Assembly: GCA_035048485.1 (NCBI GenBank)
Contig: CM068586.1
Coordinates: 33,606,563 to 33,670,562 of the forward strand
Length of the DNA: 64,000 bases
Source: Pteria penguin
Taxonomy: Eukaryota > Mollusca > Bivalvia > Pterioida > Pteriidae
Direction: 5' to 3'
The translations under genes and the position numbers were made by a program. Below, in pieces: positions 1-11,837 of the stretch; the stretch's first letter is position 1; each line of letters starts with the position of its first letter. Under the pieces are notes generated by a model. It ran no database searches. It was not told where the DNA came from and was given only the letters and a program-made list of their open reading frames with translations.

Positions 1-95
1 AAGATCTGCTGATTAACTGTCTATACCTCCATCGAAACGCTTTAGTTATTTTTTGTTATGTATTATACATGTATGTAAATATCTTATGATACTAG

Positions 96-255
96 GCGCG
101 GATCCAGAAATTTTGTGAAAAGGGGGTCCACCCAATAAATTTTATGAGAGGGGGTCCACCTATGTTTTTGTGCGTAAAATCACTTAAAAATAACAAGAAA
201 AGTAATTTTCGCCGAATTTCAGGTTGGGTCCAGACCCCCCCTTCCGGATCCACGC
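96..255. mobile_element. Short MITE-like element with GGATCC ends
   Basis: The ends are inverted copies of GCGYGGATCC (98-105 and 246-255), and the inside has G-rich runs reading 'gggggtccac' on one side and C-rich runs on the other. There is no ORF. Looser relatives with the same ends or the phrase 'tttggcaccaaaatggctgag' occur at about 16320-16460, 17035-17210, 19145-19355 and 44925-45070. The call is a non-autonomous element by structure; the superfamily is unknown because no clear target duplication is visible. Confidence 0.5.
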
Positions 256-337
256 ATGGACATACAGTATCTTGTATGTGTATGATATATGCTGATTAGT
301 CATTCTGCTAAAGGCATATATACAATCCGTTTCATAT

Positions 338-778
338 CATACCATGCCATACCGTACAGTACCATACCATACCGGACTATACCATACTGTAACGTACCAT
401 ACCATGAAATACCATACTGTACAGTGCCATACCACACCACACCATGCCGTACCGTACCGTCCCACACCATACCATACCATATCATACCATAGCGTACCGT
501 ACCATACCATACTGGACTATACCATACTGTAACGTACCATACCATAAAATACCATACTGTACAGTGCCATACCACACCATGCCGTACCGTACCGTCCCAC
601 ACTATATCATACCATAGCGTACCGTACCATATCGTTATGTACCATACCATACCATACCGTACCACACCATACAATGCCATGCCATACCGCACTCTACCGT
701 GCTATACCATACCGTACCATACCATACCATGCCATACCAAATCATACCGTACCGTACCATACCATACCATACCATACT
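338..778. repeat. CCATA/CCGTA pentanucleotide array
   Basis: About 440 bp of a 5-bp unit, mainly ccata with ccgta, ccaca and ctgta variants. A longer subpattern (a run beginning 'ccataccggactatacc' near 367 and returning near 509) shows that blocks of about 140 bp were duplicated inside the array. Reading frames on both strands are open because the 5-bp unit rarely makes a stop; they give Tyr/His/Pro or Trp/Tyr/Gly repeats and are not taken as genes. Confidence 0.9.
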
Positions 779-1195
779 TAATGGCATCCATGTACAAATG
801 ACTCCGATTCGAGCTATCCGAGTGTTTTTGGTTACCCTAAGTCCTGCTTGGTTTGAAATATCCCAGGATTCTGAGTGGATATTTTTGCTAGGTACATCTT
901 TTTGATTAAAATGCTATACAGTGTATTTTTTGATAGGTTACAATATTATAATTCAATTAACGAGGAATAGTTTTTCATATTAAGGGTTTATGTATTTTCA
1001 GCAAGCTTGCACATTTTATGCGGACTAAGGGTAAGTTCAAATAAGGCAAATTTTTGAAAATGAGGTTTAGAATTTTATTCGGTGACTTAACCTTAAGCGG
1101 AGATGGAAGGTGGGGAGCGGGAGCGCTCTCTTTGCATTGAAATTTAAAGGAGCTTCAAGTGATATTATAATTCATAGAAACTTCTCACTTTTGTC
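779..1195. other. No gene recognised
   Basis: Unique-looking AT-rich DNA with a purine-rich stretch near 1100-1125. No domain, tRNA or long tandem repeat is visible. Confidence 0.6.
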
Positions 1196-1273
1196 GTTTA
1201 CTCAGGCACATTTATATGTAAATGCACAGTCGTGTACTCATGTGCATTTACATATAAATGTGCCTGAGTAAAC
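1196..1273. repeat. Perfect 33-bp inverted repeat (hairpin)
   Basis: 1196-1228 is matched without mismatch by the reverse complement at 1241-1273, leaving a 12-nt loop. Arms begin GTTTACTCAGGCACATTTAT. Complete arm identity suggests a young fold-back element or selection for the stem. No ORF is associated. Confidence 0.9.
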
Positions 1274-1761
1274 AACACTTTGTTAGCATGTAGCCCTGTT
1301 GCTAGTAACTAATTGATCCTGTGATATCCAATAAACGTAGGAAGCCGGGGGAGGAGGGGAGGGGGGGTGTTCCCACAATCTTTGACATTAATAGATGATA
1401 CAGGTTTAGTATCCCGTATGTCTCTGTTTCCCGACACATTGACGTCAGATAAAATTGTGTTCGTCAGAGGGTAAAGAATCTCAAATTAAGTTTAATTTAG
1501 CCGAGAATCATATGTATATAGACACTAACACGGTGAAATACCTAATCATTATTACTATTATTATCTTATTATTTAAATCATTCAGCTGATGGGTGTGACC
1601 GTACTGAGCGTTAAACAGGAATGCAGATGTACATCCTACTGTAACATATAAAATCACAGGTGACATATAATGTACATGTATAATAGTGTAGAATATGAAA
1701 GAAACCAAACTTGCACCTTTGATGTTTGTATTTGGACCCTCCCACGTCGACTTACAGCTAA

Positions 1762-2082
1762 GCCGGTGTGGCCTAGTGGATAAGGTGCTCTGCTCGTGAT
1801 CGATGTCCCAGGTTCGACTCCTGCCCTGGGCACACCGGTGTTCTGTCTTTCGATGAGACAGTAAAACTGAGGTCCCGTGTCCCGATAGGCGTGGCACGAA
1901 AAAGATCCCTCGCTGATACGGGTGGGTCCGTTGCAAAGGTCTAAATTTGTATGCAATGCATCAGGCAGATGCCGTCACCATGTACGTGAAATAATCGTGG
2001 AGGGAAGTAAAACAATAATCAATCAATCAATCAATCGATCAATCACTCAATCACTCAATCAATCGATCACTCACTCACTCAC

Positions 2083-2114
<32 letters not shown>

Positions 2115-2118
2115 CTAA
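1762..2118 (+). mobile_element. tRNA-derived SINE (family A) with AATC tail
   Basis: A tRNA-like head (1762-1835) carries an A-box-like 'tggcctagtgga' and a B box GGTTCGACTCC. It is followed by a conserved body ('ctgtctttcgatgagacagt', 'catcaggcagatgccgtcac') and ends in a long AATC/AATCACTC tetranucleotide tail. The same body occurs at 40674, 44455, 51180, 51395 (minus) and 53761 (minus). SINEs of this design are transcribed by RNA polymerase III and moved by a partner LINE. Open frames across it on both strands are incidental. Confidence 0.85.
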
Positions 2119-2392
2119 CAGCTACGTAGTATGAATCTATTCGTAAGCAGTTTTTTTTTTCAAAGGTGCCTGTACCTTTCCATTAGGGAAGTTTTGTCCC
2201 ATTTGCATAATACTAAAAGATCAATGTTTTGGGAAAAAGTTTAGACAAATTTTGGAAAAAAATAATGAAATTTCCATTGGGAAGGGACCTTATGACGAAC
2301 TTAATTCGGGGATAAAAAGACAAACTGGACTAAGCCATTTAAGAGTTAAATTACACCACAACTGGACATTTCACTCGTGGCGGACGGGTATC

Positions 2393-2443
2393 GGCCTGAA
2401 TAGCTCAATGCAGAAGGTTCTGGGTTCGATTCCCGGGTTCAGC
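2393..2443 (+). mobile_element. tRNA-like SINE head (family B), fragment
   Basis: 'GGCCTGAATAGCTCAATGCAG' is an A-box-like start and GGTTCGATTCC is a perfect B box, but the spacing is too short for a complete cloverleaf. The start matches the minus-strand copies at 33390-33454 and 33588-33652. This is read as a degenerate SINE head, not a working tRNA gene. Confidence 0.55.
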
Positions 2444-2684
2444 CTCATCTTTTTCTCCTGCCTGTTACACACCTGTGGACATACCTGCAGACTGTTTGGT
2501 AATAGAGGGAACAAGATATCTGAGACTAGTGTTTAGCAATATCTTGAGATATCATAGACATTCGACCCTCAGATATACCTTCTCGTACTCAGTTGAATTC
2601 AAACCCAGATTTAACATCTCTCTGAGGCTGGACAGTGACTTCCAAGGCACGTTGTTGCCTTGCACTAAGTTGTCTTTCGCTATA

Positions 2685-2871
2685 TTTTTTTTATTTTGGG
2701 AGATTTGTTTGGTTGGTTGGTTGGGGGTTTGTGTGTGTGTTTTGTTTTGTTGTTTGTTTTTGTTTGTTTGTTCGGGGTTTTTTTGTTTGTATTTGGGGGG
2801 TTTTGGGGAGGGGGGTTTATTTGTTTTGTTTGGTTTGGTTGTTTTTTTTTTTCGTTTTTTTTTTCAAATGA
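2685..2871. repeat. T/G-only low-complexity tract
   Basis: Nearly pure T and G with runs of G (up to 6) between blocks of TTTG and TTGG. Similar tracts recur at 9297-9360, 49925-50080, 52045-52190, 55295-55460 and 57673-57710. Open frames here give only Phe/Val/Cys/Leu/Gly and are treated as non-coding. Confidence 0.85.
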
Positions 2872-2874
2872 CTG

Positions 2875-4670
2875 ATTTCTAGTATACGTCATGCATTGTT
2901 TGTATTCACCACCCACCACTAAATTCGATGACAATGTACAACAGACATGCATTCATCCAACCAAATCCACCACACGTCAGGCGATTTATAGCCACACCGT
3001 GACAGTGTTCCCTAGTGAACTTTTGACCATCGTGTGGCATGCTAGTTAACATCACTAAGGTCACGGACTTATGACATGTTAACTGGTCGTCATTGATCCC
3101 ACATCCCGAAATAGACCTTTTCACTATATAACTGCTGTCTTGCAATTTGTAAATATGCGCAATAGCGTCTCCGGACGGTTAGCCACAAAACCTGAACGTA
3201 CTGAACATTGCTCGGCAATTTTCTTTCACTAAACGTCTGAAAGGGCTATTGCATTTACACGAGTTGCAAGACCGCAGTTATCGTGAAAAGGTCTATACAC
3301 ACATACACATATATAATTAACTGTCATTTGCCCTTCTATGGAAAATCGGATTCCGGGATTTTTTCGTTTCGGTTCCCTTTATTGTAAGCAAACAAGTATT
3401 GACATGAACTCCGGGACGAGGAAGTGGGATTTTGGATCAGGTGACAAGTGGTTTGCGATAAGACGTTAAAAACGGAACCACCCTTACCCACCTGTCTAGC
3501 AAACAGAAGGCAGTTTGAGTCATAAAAATAAAATGCATAGAAAGGGGGGGGGGGGGGTTGAGATTGGGGGTTAAGCCGTTGTTTCGACCCCAGATGATTT
3601 AGCAGAATAAAGAAAACAGCATTTGTTACACAAATATTTAAAACATGTTTAAACATATTAAATGTTTTAAATATTAGTGTAACACATGTACTGTGAGAGA
3701 ACAGAGGGGTTACACATCCACTTAATTCGTCTTTAAAACACCACGATAAAGGCAAGTTTATGGAATGATATATGTGAAAACAGTATTACAGTTGTTAAAT
3801 AAACAATCTGAGGTCATTTTTCTGCTGCATTTGTTGTTTACGTATAGTGCCAATTACGTCAGCAAATCCTTTGTAACGTAAATATGTTTACACCTGAAAA
3901 CGACCTTGCCCTTGTCGGACATTCAGTGAAGCGCTATCGATTAATGCCTGATGGAACATTACCATGTTCAATGCCGACCACATACGACAAATGCAAAAGA
4001 AGAAATGGAAAACTAATAGTGAAATTATTTCTTTTAAACAATAAATGGGTCAGTAGACTAGGAACTTAAATAACTATACAGCTCTACTTAGGAGACACAC
4101 CGGGAATTTCCCCGGTATTTAGAGATCGTTCTATTTTCGTCTAGATTGTTCCCGACATATGCTATTTATAGAACTTGGGCTTTTTTCAAGTATTTCCTTT
4201 GGCGTCAAGCCACCCCATTACATGAGAGAGGTTTCCGAAAATAAATCAAAATTAAATCATCAGTGGTGGATTCATTAACCCACTCCCCTTTCCGCAAAAC
4301 TTAATTCGCTCCTTTGTATTATTGTTTCGTTTACTGCCCGGTAAATTTGGGTATACTTTTGTATCAAAATGCACCTAACATACAAAAGTACACAGTTTAC
4401 AGCACAATTTTAATACAATTATATACATAACAGTAGGAAAAATCACCTAAAACGGTACCTGTATTTTGTTGGGCACATGACGTCAAGGTCATTTAGAGAA
4501 AAAGAAAGTAATAGTTCAATGACTGGGAACTGAATTCGGATGTAAAATAATAGGGCTTAATGACTTACGACGTCGCATATGTACATGTAGCTGGAAAATC
4601 CACTGTCATCATATTTTTGTAACGCTGTGCCAACTTGGGGTGCCGTTTAGATAAGATTTGGAAGTCGGTG
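2875..4670. other. No gene recognised
   Basis: Mixed-composition DNA with a poly-G run at about 3545-3557. Short open frames (a minus-strand one at 3336-3755, a plus-strand one at 3884-4069) show no family signature or splice support. Confidence 0.5.
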
Positions 4671-4675
4671 TCGGA

Positions 4676-6985
4676 TGAAGAGATACTCATAATGAGTCTC
4701 GATGAGTCGTGAGTAGGCGATCACAGTCATAACGAGTCTTCATGAGTCGTACGTAATCGACCATGGTCACAACGAGTTTTGATGTGTCGTATTTGGCTAT
4801 CACAGTCATAACCATTCTTGATAAGTCCTACATAGGCGATCATGGTCACAGTCACAGCGAGTGTTGATGAGCCCTACGTTGGTGATCATGGTCATAACGA
4901 GTCTTGATGAGCCGTAGGTAGGTGATTACGATGGTCATAACGAGTCGTAATGAGCTTTATGTAAGCGATCTTGGTCGCAATGAATGTTAATGAGCGTTAT
5001 GTAGGCGATCATGGTCGCAACGAGTGTTGATGAGCCGTACATAGACAATCATAGTCATAATGAGTCTTGATGTGTCATACGTAAGCGATCATGGTCATAG
5101 CGAGTCTTGATGAGCCGTACGTAGGCGATTATGGTCCTAACGAGTCTTGATGAGTCGTACGAAGGCGGTCATGGTCATAACGAGTCTTGATGTGTCGTAC
5201 GTAGGGGATCATGGTCATAACGAATCCTGATGAATCCTACGTAGACGATCACGGTCACAGCGAGACTTGATGAGCCCTACCTAGGCGATCATGGTTATAA
5301 CGAGTCTTGATCAGTCGTACGTGGGCGATCATGATGGTCATAACAAATTTTGATGAGCTTTATATAGGCGATCATAGTCGCAACGAGTCTTGATCATTCG
5401 TACGTGGGCGATCATGGTCATAACGAGACTTGCTAAACCTTACGTCAGCGATCATGGTCATAACGAGTCTTAATGTGTCGCACGTAAGTGATCACAGTCA
5501 TAACGAGTCTTGATGAGCCGTACGTAGGCGGTCATGGTCATAACAAGTCTTAATGAGCCGTACGTAGGCGATCATGGTAATAACGAGTCTTGATGTGTCG
5601 TACGTAAGCGATCACAATCATAACGAGTCTTGATGAGTTGTACGTAGACGATCATGGTCATAACGAATCTTGATGTCTCGTACGTAGGCGATCATGGTCA
5701 TAACCAGTCTTGATGAGCTTTATGTAGGCGATCATGGTCATAGCGAGTCTTGATGAGCCGTACGTAAGCGATCATGGTCATAACCAGTCTTGATGAGTCC
5801 TACATAGAAGATCATGGTCACAGCAAGTCTTGATGAACCCTACGTAGGCGATCATGGTCATAACGAGTCTGGATGAGTCGTACATAGGCGATCATGTTCT
5901 TAACGGGTCTTGATGAGTCGTACGAAGTATATCATGGCCATAATGAGTCTTAATGAATCGTACATAGGCGATCATGGTCCTAAGAAATCTTGATGAGTCG
6001 TACGAAGGCGGTCATGGTCATAACGAGTCTTGATGTGTCGTACGTAGGGGATCATGGTCATAACGAATCCTGATGAATCCTACGTAGACGATCACGGTCA
6101 CAGCGAGACTTGATGAGCCCTACCTAGGCGATCATGGTTATAACGAGTCTTGATCAGTCGTACGTGGGCGATCATGATGGTCATAACAAGTTTTGATGAG
6201 CTTTATATAGGCGATCATGGTCGCAACGAGTCTTGATCAGTCGTACGTGGGCGATCATGGTCATAACGAGTTTTGCTAAACCTTATGTCAGCGATCATGG
6301 TCATAACGAGTCTTGATGTGTCGTACGTAAGTGATCACAGTCATAATGAGTCTTGATGAGCCGTACGTAGGCGGTCATGGTCATAACAAGTCTTAATGAG
6401 CCGTACGTAGGCGATCATGGTAATAACGAGTTTTGGTGTGTCGTGCGTAAGCGATTACAATCATAACGAGTCTTGATGAGTTGTACGTAGAGGATCATGG
6501 TCATAACGAATCTTGATGTGTCGTACGTAGGCGATCATGGTCATAACCAGTCTTGATGAGCTTTATGTAGGCGATCATGGTCATAGCGAGTCTTGATGAG
6601 CCGTACGTAAGCGATCATGGTCATAACCAGTCTTGATGAGTCCTACATAGAAGATCATGGTCACAGCAAGTCTTGATGAACCCTACGTAGACGATCATGG
6701 TCATAACGAGTCTGGATGAGTCGTACATTGGCGATCATGTTCTTAACGGGTCTTAATGAGTCGTACGAAGTATATCATGGCCATAATGAGTCTTAATGAA
6801 TCGTACATAGGCGATCATGGTCCTAAGAAATCTTGATGAGTCGTACGAAGGCGATCGTGTTCATAACGAGTCTTTATAAGCCCTACGTACGCGGTCGTGG
6901 TCATAACCAGTCTAGATGAGTCGAACATAGGCGATCATAACGAGTCTTGATTAGCCCTACGAAGAAGATCATGGTCATAACTCTT
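4676..6985. repeat. 40-bp satellite array with higher-order structure
   Basis: About 57 copies of a 40-bp unit whose common form starts 'ggtcataacgagtcttgatg' and ends 'agccgtacgtaggcgatcat'. The block 5158-6000 is repeated almost exactly at 6001-6843, giving an 843-bp higher-order unit (21 monomers plus a 3-bp insertion, 'atg', shared by both). The edges are more diverged than the middle, as expected for unequal exchange. Confidence 0.95.
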
Positions 6986-7370
6986 CGTCGATTTCCGTCG
7001 CACTCTTGAGAATAAGATTCGGAGATAAACTTAATGATGAAGAGATACAGTAATACATCGGATAAACCCTTCGTAAACAGTATTTAACTGCAAAATACGG
7101 TTTGATATTGATTGTTATTAAATTGATGGGATTATAAATTAAATGTTCATGCATTTTTTCTTTATGTTGTTACTTAATATTTTTTCTTTTGCCTTTTGTA
7201 GTGTTGAAAAGAGTGACCACTCGTTTGCAAAGTTATTGGGAATCGAAATAGAAAATTTACACACACTCTACCACTTTTAACATGATTATGTAACGGTCCA
7301 TCACGATCCCACGATGACTGTACCATGCTGATCACTTATGACATCGTTGAAATTTACGCTGACGAAACAA

Positions 7371-8180
7371 CTGACTTGAACTGATCGCTTCATCACTGCG
7401 ACTGACCCCGACATAGTTTCGACTGATCGATACATCACTGCGACTGACACCGATTTAGTTACGACTGATTGCTACATCACTGCGACTGACACCGATATAA
7501 TTACGACTGATCGCTACATCATTGCGACTGACACCGATATAGTTACGACTGATCTCTACATCACTGCGACTAACACCGACATAGTTACCACTGATCCCTG
7601 CATCACCATGACTGACACCGATATAGCTACGACTGACTCCTATATCATTGCGACTGACAACTACATAGTTACCACTGATCTCTACATCACTGCCACTAAC
7701 ACCAATATAGTTACAACTGGTCCCAACATCACTGACACCGACATAGGTACGACTGATCACTACATCACAGAGACTGACACCGATATAGTTACGACTGACT
7801 CCTACATCACTGCGACTGACATCGACATAGTTAAGACTGCCACTGACACTGACATAGGTACGACTGGCCCCTACGACGTCACTGCGACTGACACCGACAT
7901 AGTTACGACTGATCGCTACATCACCATGACTGACACCGATATAGTTACGACTGACTCCTATATCATTGCGACTGACAACTACATAGTTACTACTGATCTC
8001 TACATCACTGCCACTAACACCAATATAGTTACAACTGGTCCCAACATCACTGCGACTGACACCGACATAGGTACGACTGATCGCTACATCACCGCGACTG
8101 ACACCGATATAGTTACGACTGATCCCTACACCTCTGCGACTGACACCGACATAGTTACAACTTATCACGATTTTGCTTCA
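7371..8180. repeat. 42-bp array made of two 21-bp halves
   Basis: About 19 copies of a 42-bp unit with a half starting 'gactgacaccgatatagtta' and a half starting 'cgactgatcgctacatcact'. The two 21-bp halves are themselves similar. The unit is a multiple of three and has no stop in some frames, so long frames are open on both strands: minus 7455-8168 (237 codons, a Val-Ser-Arg-Ser/Asn-Asp/Tyr repeat) and plus 7608-8186 (192 codons, a Thr-Asp-Thr-Asp repeat). No splice or family signal supports either, and they overlap each other entirely. Confidence 0.9.
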
Positions 8181-8186
8181 TATTAA

Positions 8187-9290
8187 GTTGGGAAATTGTC
8201 TTTTCTTCTTTTGTGTCGTCGATACAGAACGATTTAGACAACGGACATGTTGATTTCCAGCTTGGTCTCCCTCAAGTACTACAGCAGCATTGATGAATCT
8301 CAAACCTGTCGAGAGGCGAGATTATGAGTCATAGGGAGTAAGACCTACTCGACTCGAGTGAGACAAGAAAGTCGCAGAATCATAATGCGGTTCACAAGCT
8401 ATATATACGCGTCCGTTTCGAGTTTTACATGATGCCAGATTGTTGCTGAGTGTGCGAGAGATCCGAAAAGTTCCGATTGGATTTTATTATTAAAAGAGGT
8501 TCGAAACATTCCGAATGTATATATGGGTCATGATTTTGGTTTTATCGTAAGCGATAATGCAAATTTTCAGTCATAGTTTTATAATATCACTGTAATCATA
8601 TTAATATCAACATTTGAATTCAGTGGATAAGCATATATGCATGAGATTATGCTCTTAATTCATTTTCTTACTTTAGGTAATAATCATAGTAAAGCCAAAG
8701 ATCGAAATATAAACTTTTACTGAGAAACTGAAGATAAAAGGGTACTTATGCAAAGTCACTGGTCTGGATCATCTCAGCGTTTGTAAACGAACCCCATTTA
8801 TGATTTATGATTCCTTGTAAATGCTTTAGTAAAACGGGATCCTCTGTACTTTGCTCATTGATTAGCGTAGGATAGGTGTCGAAAGTCATTGCTAAGTCGT
8901 AGTTAAGAAGTTGGCGCCATCATGCGTCCACCCCTCCATCTTTAGTTTGAGTCGTAGCGAGTCGCGGCTCCAAGTCAGCACTGTGTGATAAGAGCTTTAG
9001 ACAGTCTTTCTTCCAGCTTTACGACAGATCATAATCTAGAATAAAATAAAAGTCCCACTTCATTTCATTTTGACCTATAACATCTAGACTGATACTACTG
9101 TGTGCTTTATTTATCATTGTTATTATTATCATCGTTAAAGTGACCGAGTCTGCTGGATTCTAGTAATTGTTCAGCATATTTTTTTTTCGTTAGTGTTGAG
9201 TTCCTAGTAGATTTTTAACTATTATAGTGATCATATCGTAGGTATAATACATTAGTATACAACCAGGGAAGACTATTTGTTCCTAAAATC
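8187..9290. other. No gene recognised
   Basis: No domain-bearing frame, tRNA or tandem repeat is apparent. Confidence 0.5.
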
Positions 9291-9296
9291 GTAGTT

Positions 9297-9540
9297 TGTT
9301 TTGTTGTTGGGGGGTTGTTTGTTTGTTGTTGTTGTTGTTGTTTTTTGGGAGGGGGTTTGTTTGTTTGGTTGGTTTTTTAATAAATCTGACGTACAGGACG
9401 GACACATTTAACAGTTCTGTGATGGAGAAAAGATTTTTTGTTTTGATATTGTTTGTTTGCTTTTTTTTTTTTTTGTTTTCTATTGTTTTTTGTTTTGTTT
9501 CTGATTTTTGTTTTCGTTTTGTTCTGTTTTTTTTTCACAC
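9297..9540. repeat. T/G-rich tract
   Basis: Two T/G-rich blocks (9297-9380 and 9436-9535) separated by about 55 bp of ordinary sequence. Composition matches the tracts at 2.7, 49.9, 52.1 and 55.3 kb. Confidence 0.8.
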
Positions 9541-9984
9541 ATATTAAAGGCATTGAATATGAAATTACATGTTTTTAAACTTTTAAACTATAAAACACAG
9601 CTATAAAAACCCATGTTTGTCATGCATATTATTACAGGTAGTACATCTGTTATTTTATATGATTCACACCCTCTATATACAATGTGACTAAGTTTATTTT
9701 GCCAGCCTCTCTTCAAACCCAAATGGTCTTCCCCTACTAAGTGTTTTAAAAATTGTCTGATGTTGTCATTGTTAAATTCAAAGAAACACAATGATATTAA
9801 TAATTTGTTAAACCATGTTTTATATTATTTTTCAGAACAAGTAAACTCGAGAGTTCCATGAATAGGGGATATAAATAAGTACTGAATGTAATACACGATT
9901 TAATTCAGACCAGGAAACTAGTATTGATGGCTGCACGAGGGATAGCAGGGATTTTTCCTTAATGGTTGTACTTGTATTTCCCAT

Positions 9985-10578
9985 GTGATTGACAGGGCAA
10001 AAACTGTGCGCTGATACACACTGTAACTCCTCACCTCTGCTGTCTGCCCTGATTAAGGATACCAGTGACCGACAGGGCAAAATCGGTGCGCTGATACAGG
10101 CCGTATTTCCGCACCTCTGCTGTCCGGGTCTGATTAAGGATACCAGTGGCCGACAGGGCAAAATCAGTGTGTTGATACACGCAGTATTTTCTCACCTCTG
10201 CTGTCCGGGTCTGATTAAGGATACCAGTGACCGACAGGGCAAAAAGTGTGCTCTGATACACTCCGTAACTCCTCACCTCTGCTGTACCGGTCCCATTACG
10301 GATACCAGCGACCGACAGGGCAAAAAAGTGTGCGCTGATACACACCGTAGCTCCTTCCCTCTGCTGTACCAGGTGAAAACAGTACGGTGATACACACTGT
10401 AGCCCCTCTCCTCTGTCCGGGTCACACTAAAGATACCGGTGACCGACAGGGCAAAAACAGTTACGCTGATACACTCTGTAGTTCATTGCCTCTGCTGTCC
10501 GGGTCCGATTAAGGATACCAGTGAGGGCAAAAACAGTGCGCTAATACACACTGTAGCTCTTCACCTCTGCTGTCCCGG
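9985..10578. repeat. 81-bp minisatellite
   Basis: About seven units. 'accagtg-ccgacagggc' recurs at 10061, 10142, 10223 and 10304, exactly 81 bp apart, then in shortened units near 10380, 10440 and 10520. Each unit also carries 'gctgatacac' and 'cacctctgctgtccgggtc'. Because 81 is a multiple of three, frames stay open on both strands (plus 9989-10390 and 10439-10654, minus 10031-10345). The protein readings differ entirely and neither resembles a known domain. Confidence 0.9.
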
Positions 10579-10579
10579 T

Positions 10580-11165
10580 CCCATTCCCGGCGAGGACAGG
10601 CTAAAGTATGGGTCTACAGCCAATCGATACCCAAACCTCAAATTAGCAGAATGACATCTTTGACAAAAGTTTGGATGAAAAAGTGGGTATGTTGCTCCTG
10701 CCTTAGGACTTGTCCCCTTGGCCTGGCCGCTATTCTGCCATCACACTTATAAATATGACATTGAACAATTCTTCTTCATTCATTATCATTCAATGCACGC
10801 CTGCAGTAACCTATATGGTATATACTTAACGGACCGGTACTGAATAATTACAGAACATATGCTCAACGTATCGATTTCCAGACAGCTTCTGAAACCGTTA
10901 ACTATTGATTATTCCGCTACTATTCATATCTGCGATGGTTATAAAGTTTAAATGTATTACCATATCAATACCGCTTCTTGTCCGTGCATCTTTGGAGATG
11001 TTGTGAAATCATCCGAGCGTGGAATATTGTTTAAACGTATACTTGTACCTGTGATCGATGATGCAGAGATGTGATTTTGAGGAACAGCATGTAACGAGAA
11101 TTTGGAGAAAGATGTACAGTTAAAGTTTAAATAAAATGTACAGGATGAAAATGGATGTTTTAGAA
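10580..11165. other. No gene recognised
   Basis: Non-repetitive DNA without a convincing coding frame. Confidence 0.5.
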
Positions 11166-11225
11166 AAAATGAGAGAGAGTGAGAGAGAGAAAGAGAGAGA
11201 GAGAAAGAAAGAAAGGGGGGGGGTT
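11166..11225. repeat. GA-rich microsatellite with poly-G end
   Basis: GAGA/GAAA repeats ending in an 8-nt G run and a T-rich edge. Confidence 0.85.
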
Positions 11226-11648
11226 GTTCAGCAATGATTCTGTACAAAGTGACAGTTTCTTCAACATGTGTGCATAATCTATCCCCCCATCTTTCCACAT
11301 GAACAGAAATATGGGTTGTTGACCTGTTTAGAAGTCAGCCGTTTCAAGTTTGTTCCTATCAACTAGGGAGTTAAAATACGTACATCACACGACCATAGTT
11401 TTGCTTTACTTACCAGTGTATTAGAGATCGTTGTTACGACTTGACAGGAAGAGGGAGTAACCTAGGTCATTAATACATAGCTATCGTACTCCGACCGAGG
11501 AGATGACATTCAAAGTAATCTCAAGGGTTCAAGAGACTGCAAGTACTGCGTGTGTTGAGTTGGTTAGCCAGTTTGTGTAATTTTACATCCTCTTCGATAA
11601 CGTCATCATATGGCAGCAGGATGTTACGAACCTCGTGGAATGATGATA

Positions 11649-11713
11649 CAATCCAGGATTCGAACCAGGGTCGTCTGAGTGATTAGCTTACCCGTTAGAC
11701 TCGGTATCTGCCT
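11649..11713 (-). mobile_element. Degenerate tRNA-like SINE head
   Basis: On the minus strand the B box GGTTCGAATCC is perfect and is preceded by 'TAACGGGTAAGCTAATCACT', which resembles a decayed tRNA D-to-anticodon region. The A box is poor and there is no matching acceptor stem. Read as a tRNA-derived repeat, not a functional tRNA. Confidence 0.4.
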
Positions 11714-11837
11714 TAACAGTACGACGCTCGTGTCCCACGGGACAATGAGCTCGTGAGTTTAATGCCTTCCTGTACCTCATCTTTTAGACAGTAAAATCCG
11801 AGAATCAGAGTACAGAATGACATATTAAATATCTTGT

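Noticed and set aside
300..692. 130-codon Trp/Tyr/Gly-rich minus-strand frame and overlapping plus frames
   Set aside because: Pentanucleotide repeat artefact.
1508..1936. 142-codon minus-strand frame over the SINE
   Set aside because: The frame crosses the SINE head and body, which are non-coding; other SINE copies give similar incidental frames.
2393..2443. Possible tRNA gene
   Set aside because: A and B boxes are present but the spacing is too short and no acceptor stem pairs, so SINE head is the better reading.
7455..8186. 237-codon minus and 192-codon plus open frames
   Set aside because: Both arise from a stop-free 42-bp tandem unit and overlap each other. No independent coding evidence.
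9989..10390. 133-codon plus-strand frame (and a 104-codon minus frame) with regular Cys/His spacing
   Set aside because: The spacing comes from the 81-bp repeat and does not fit a zinc-finger consensus.
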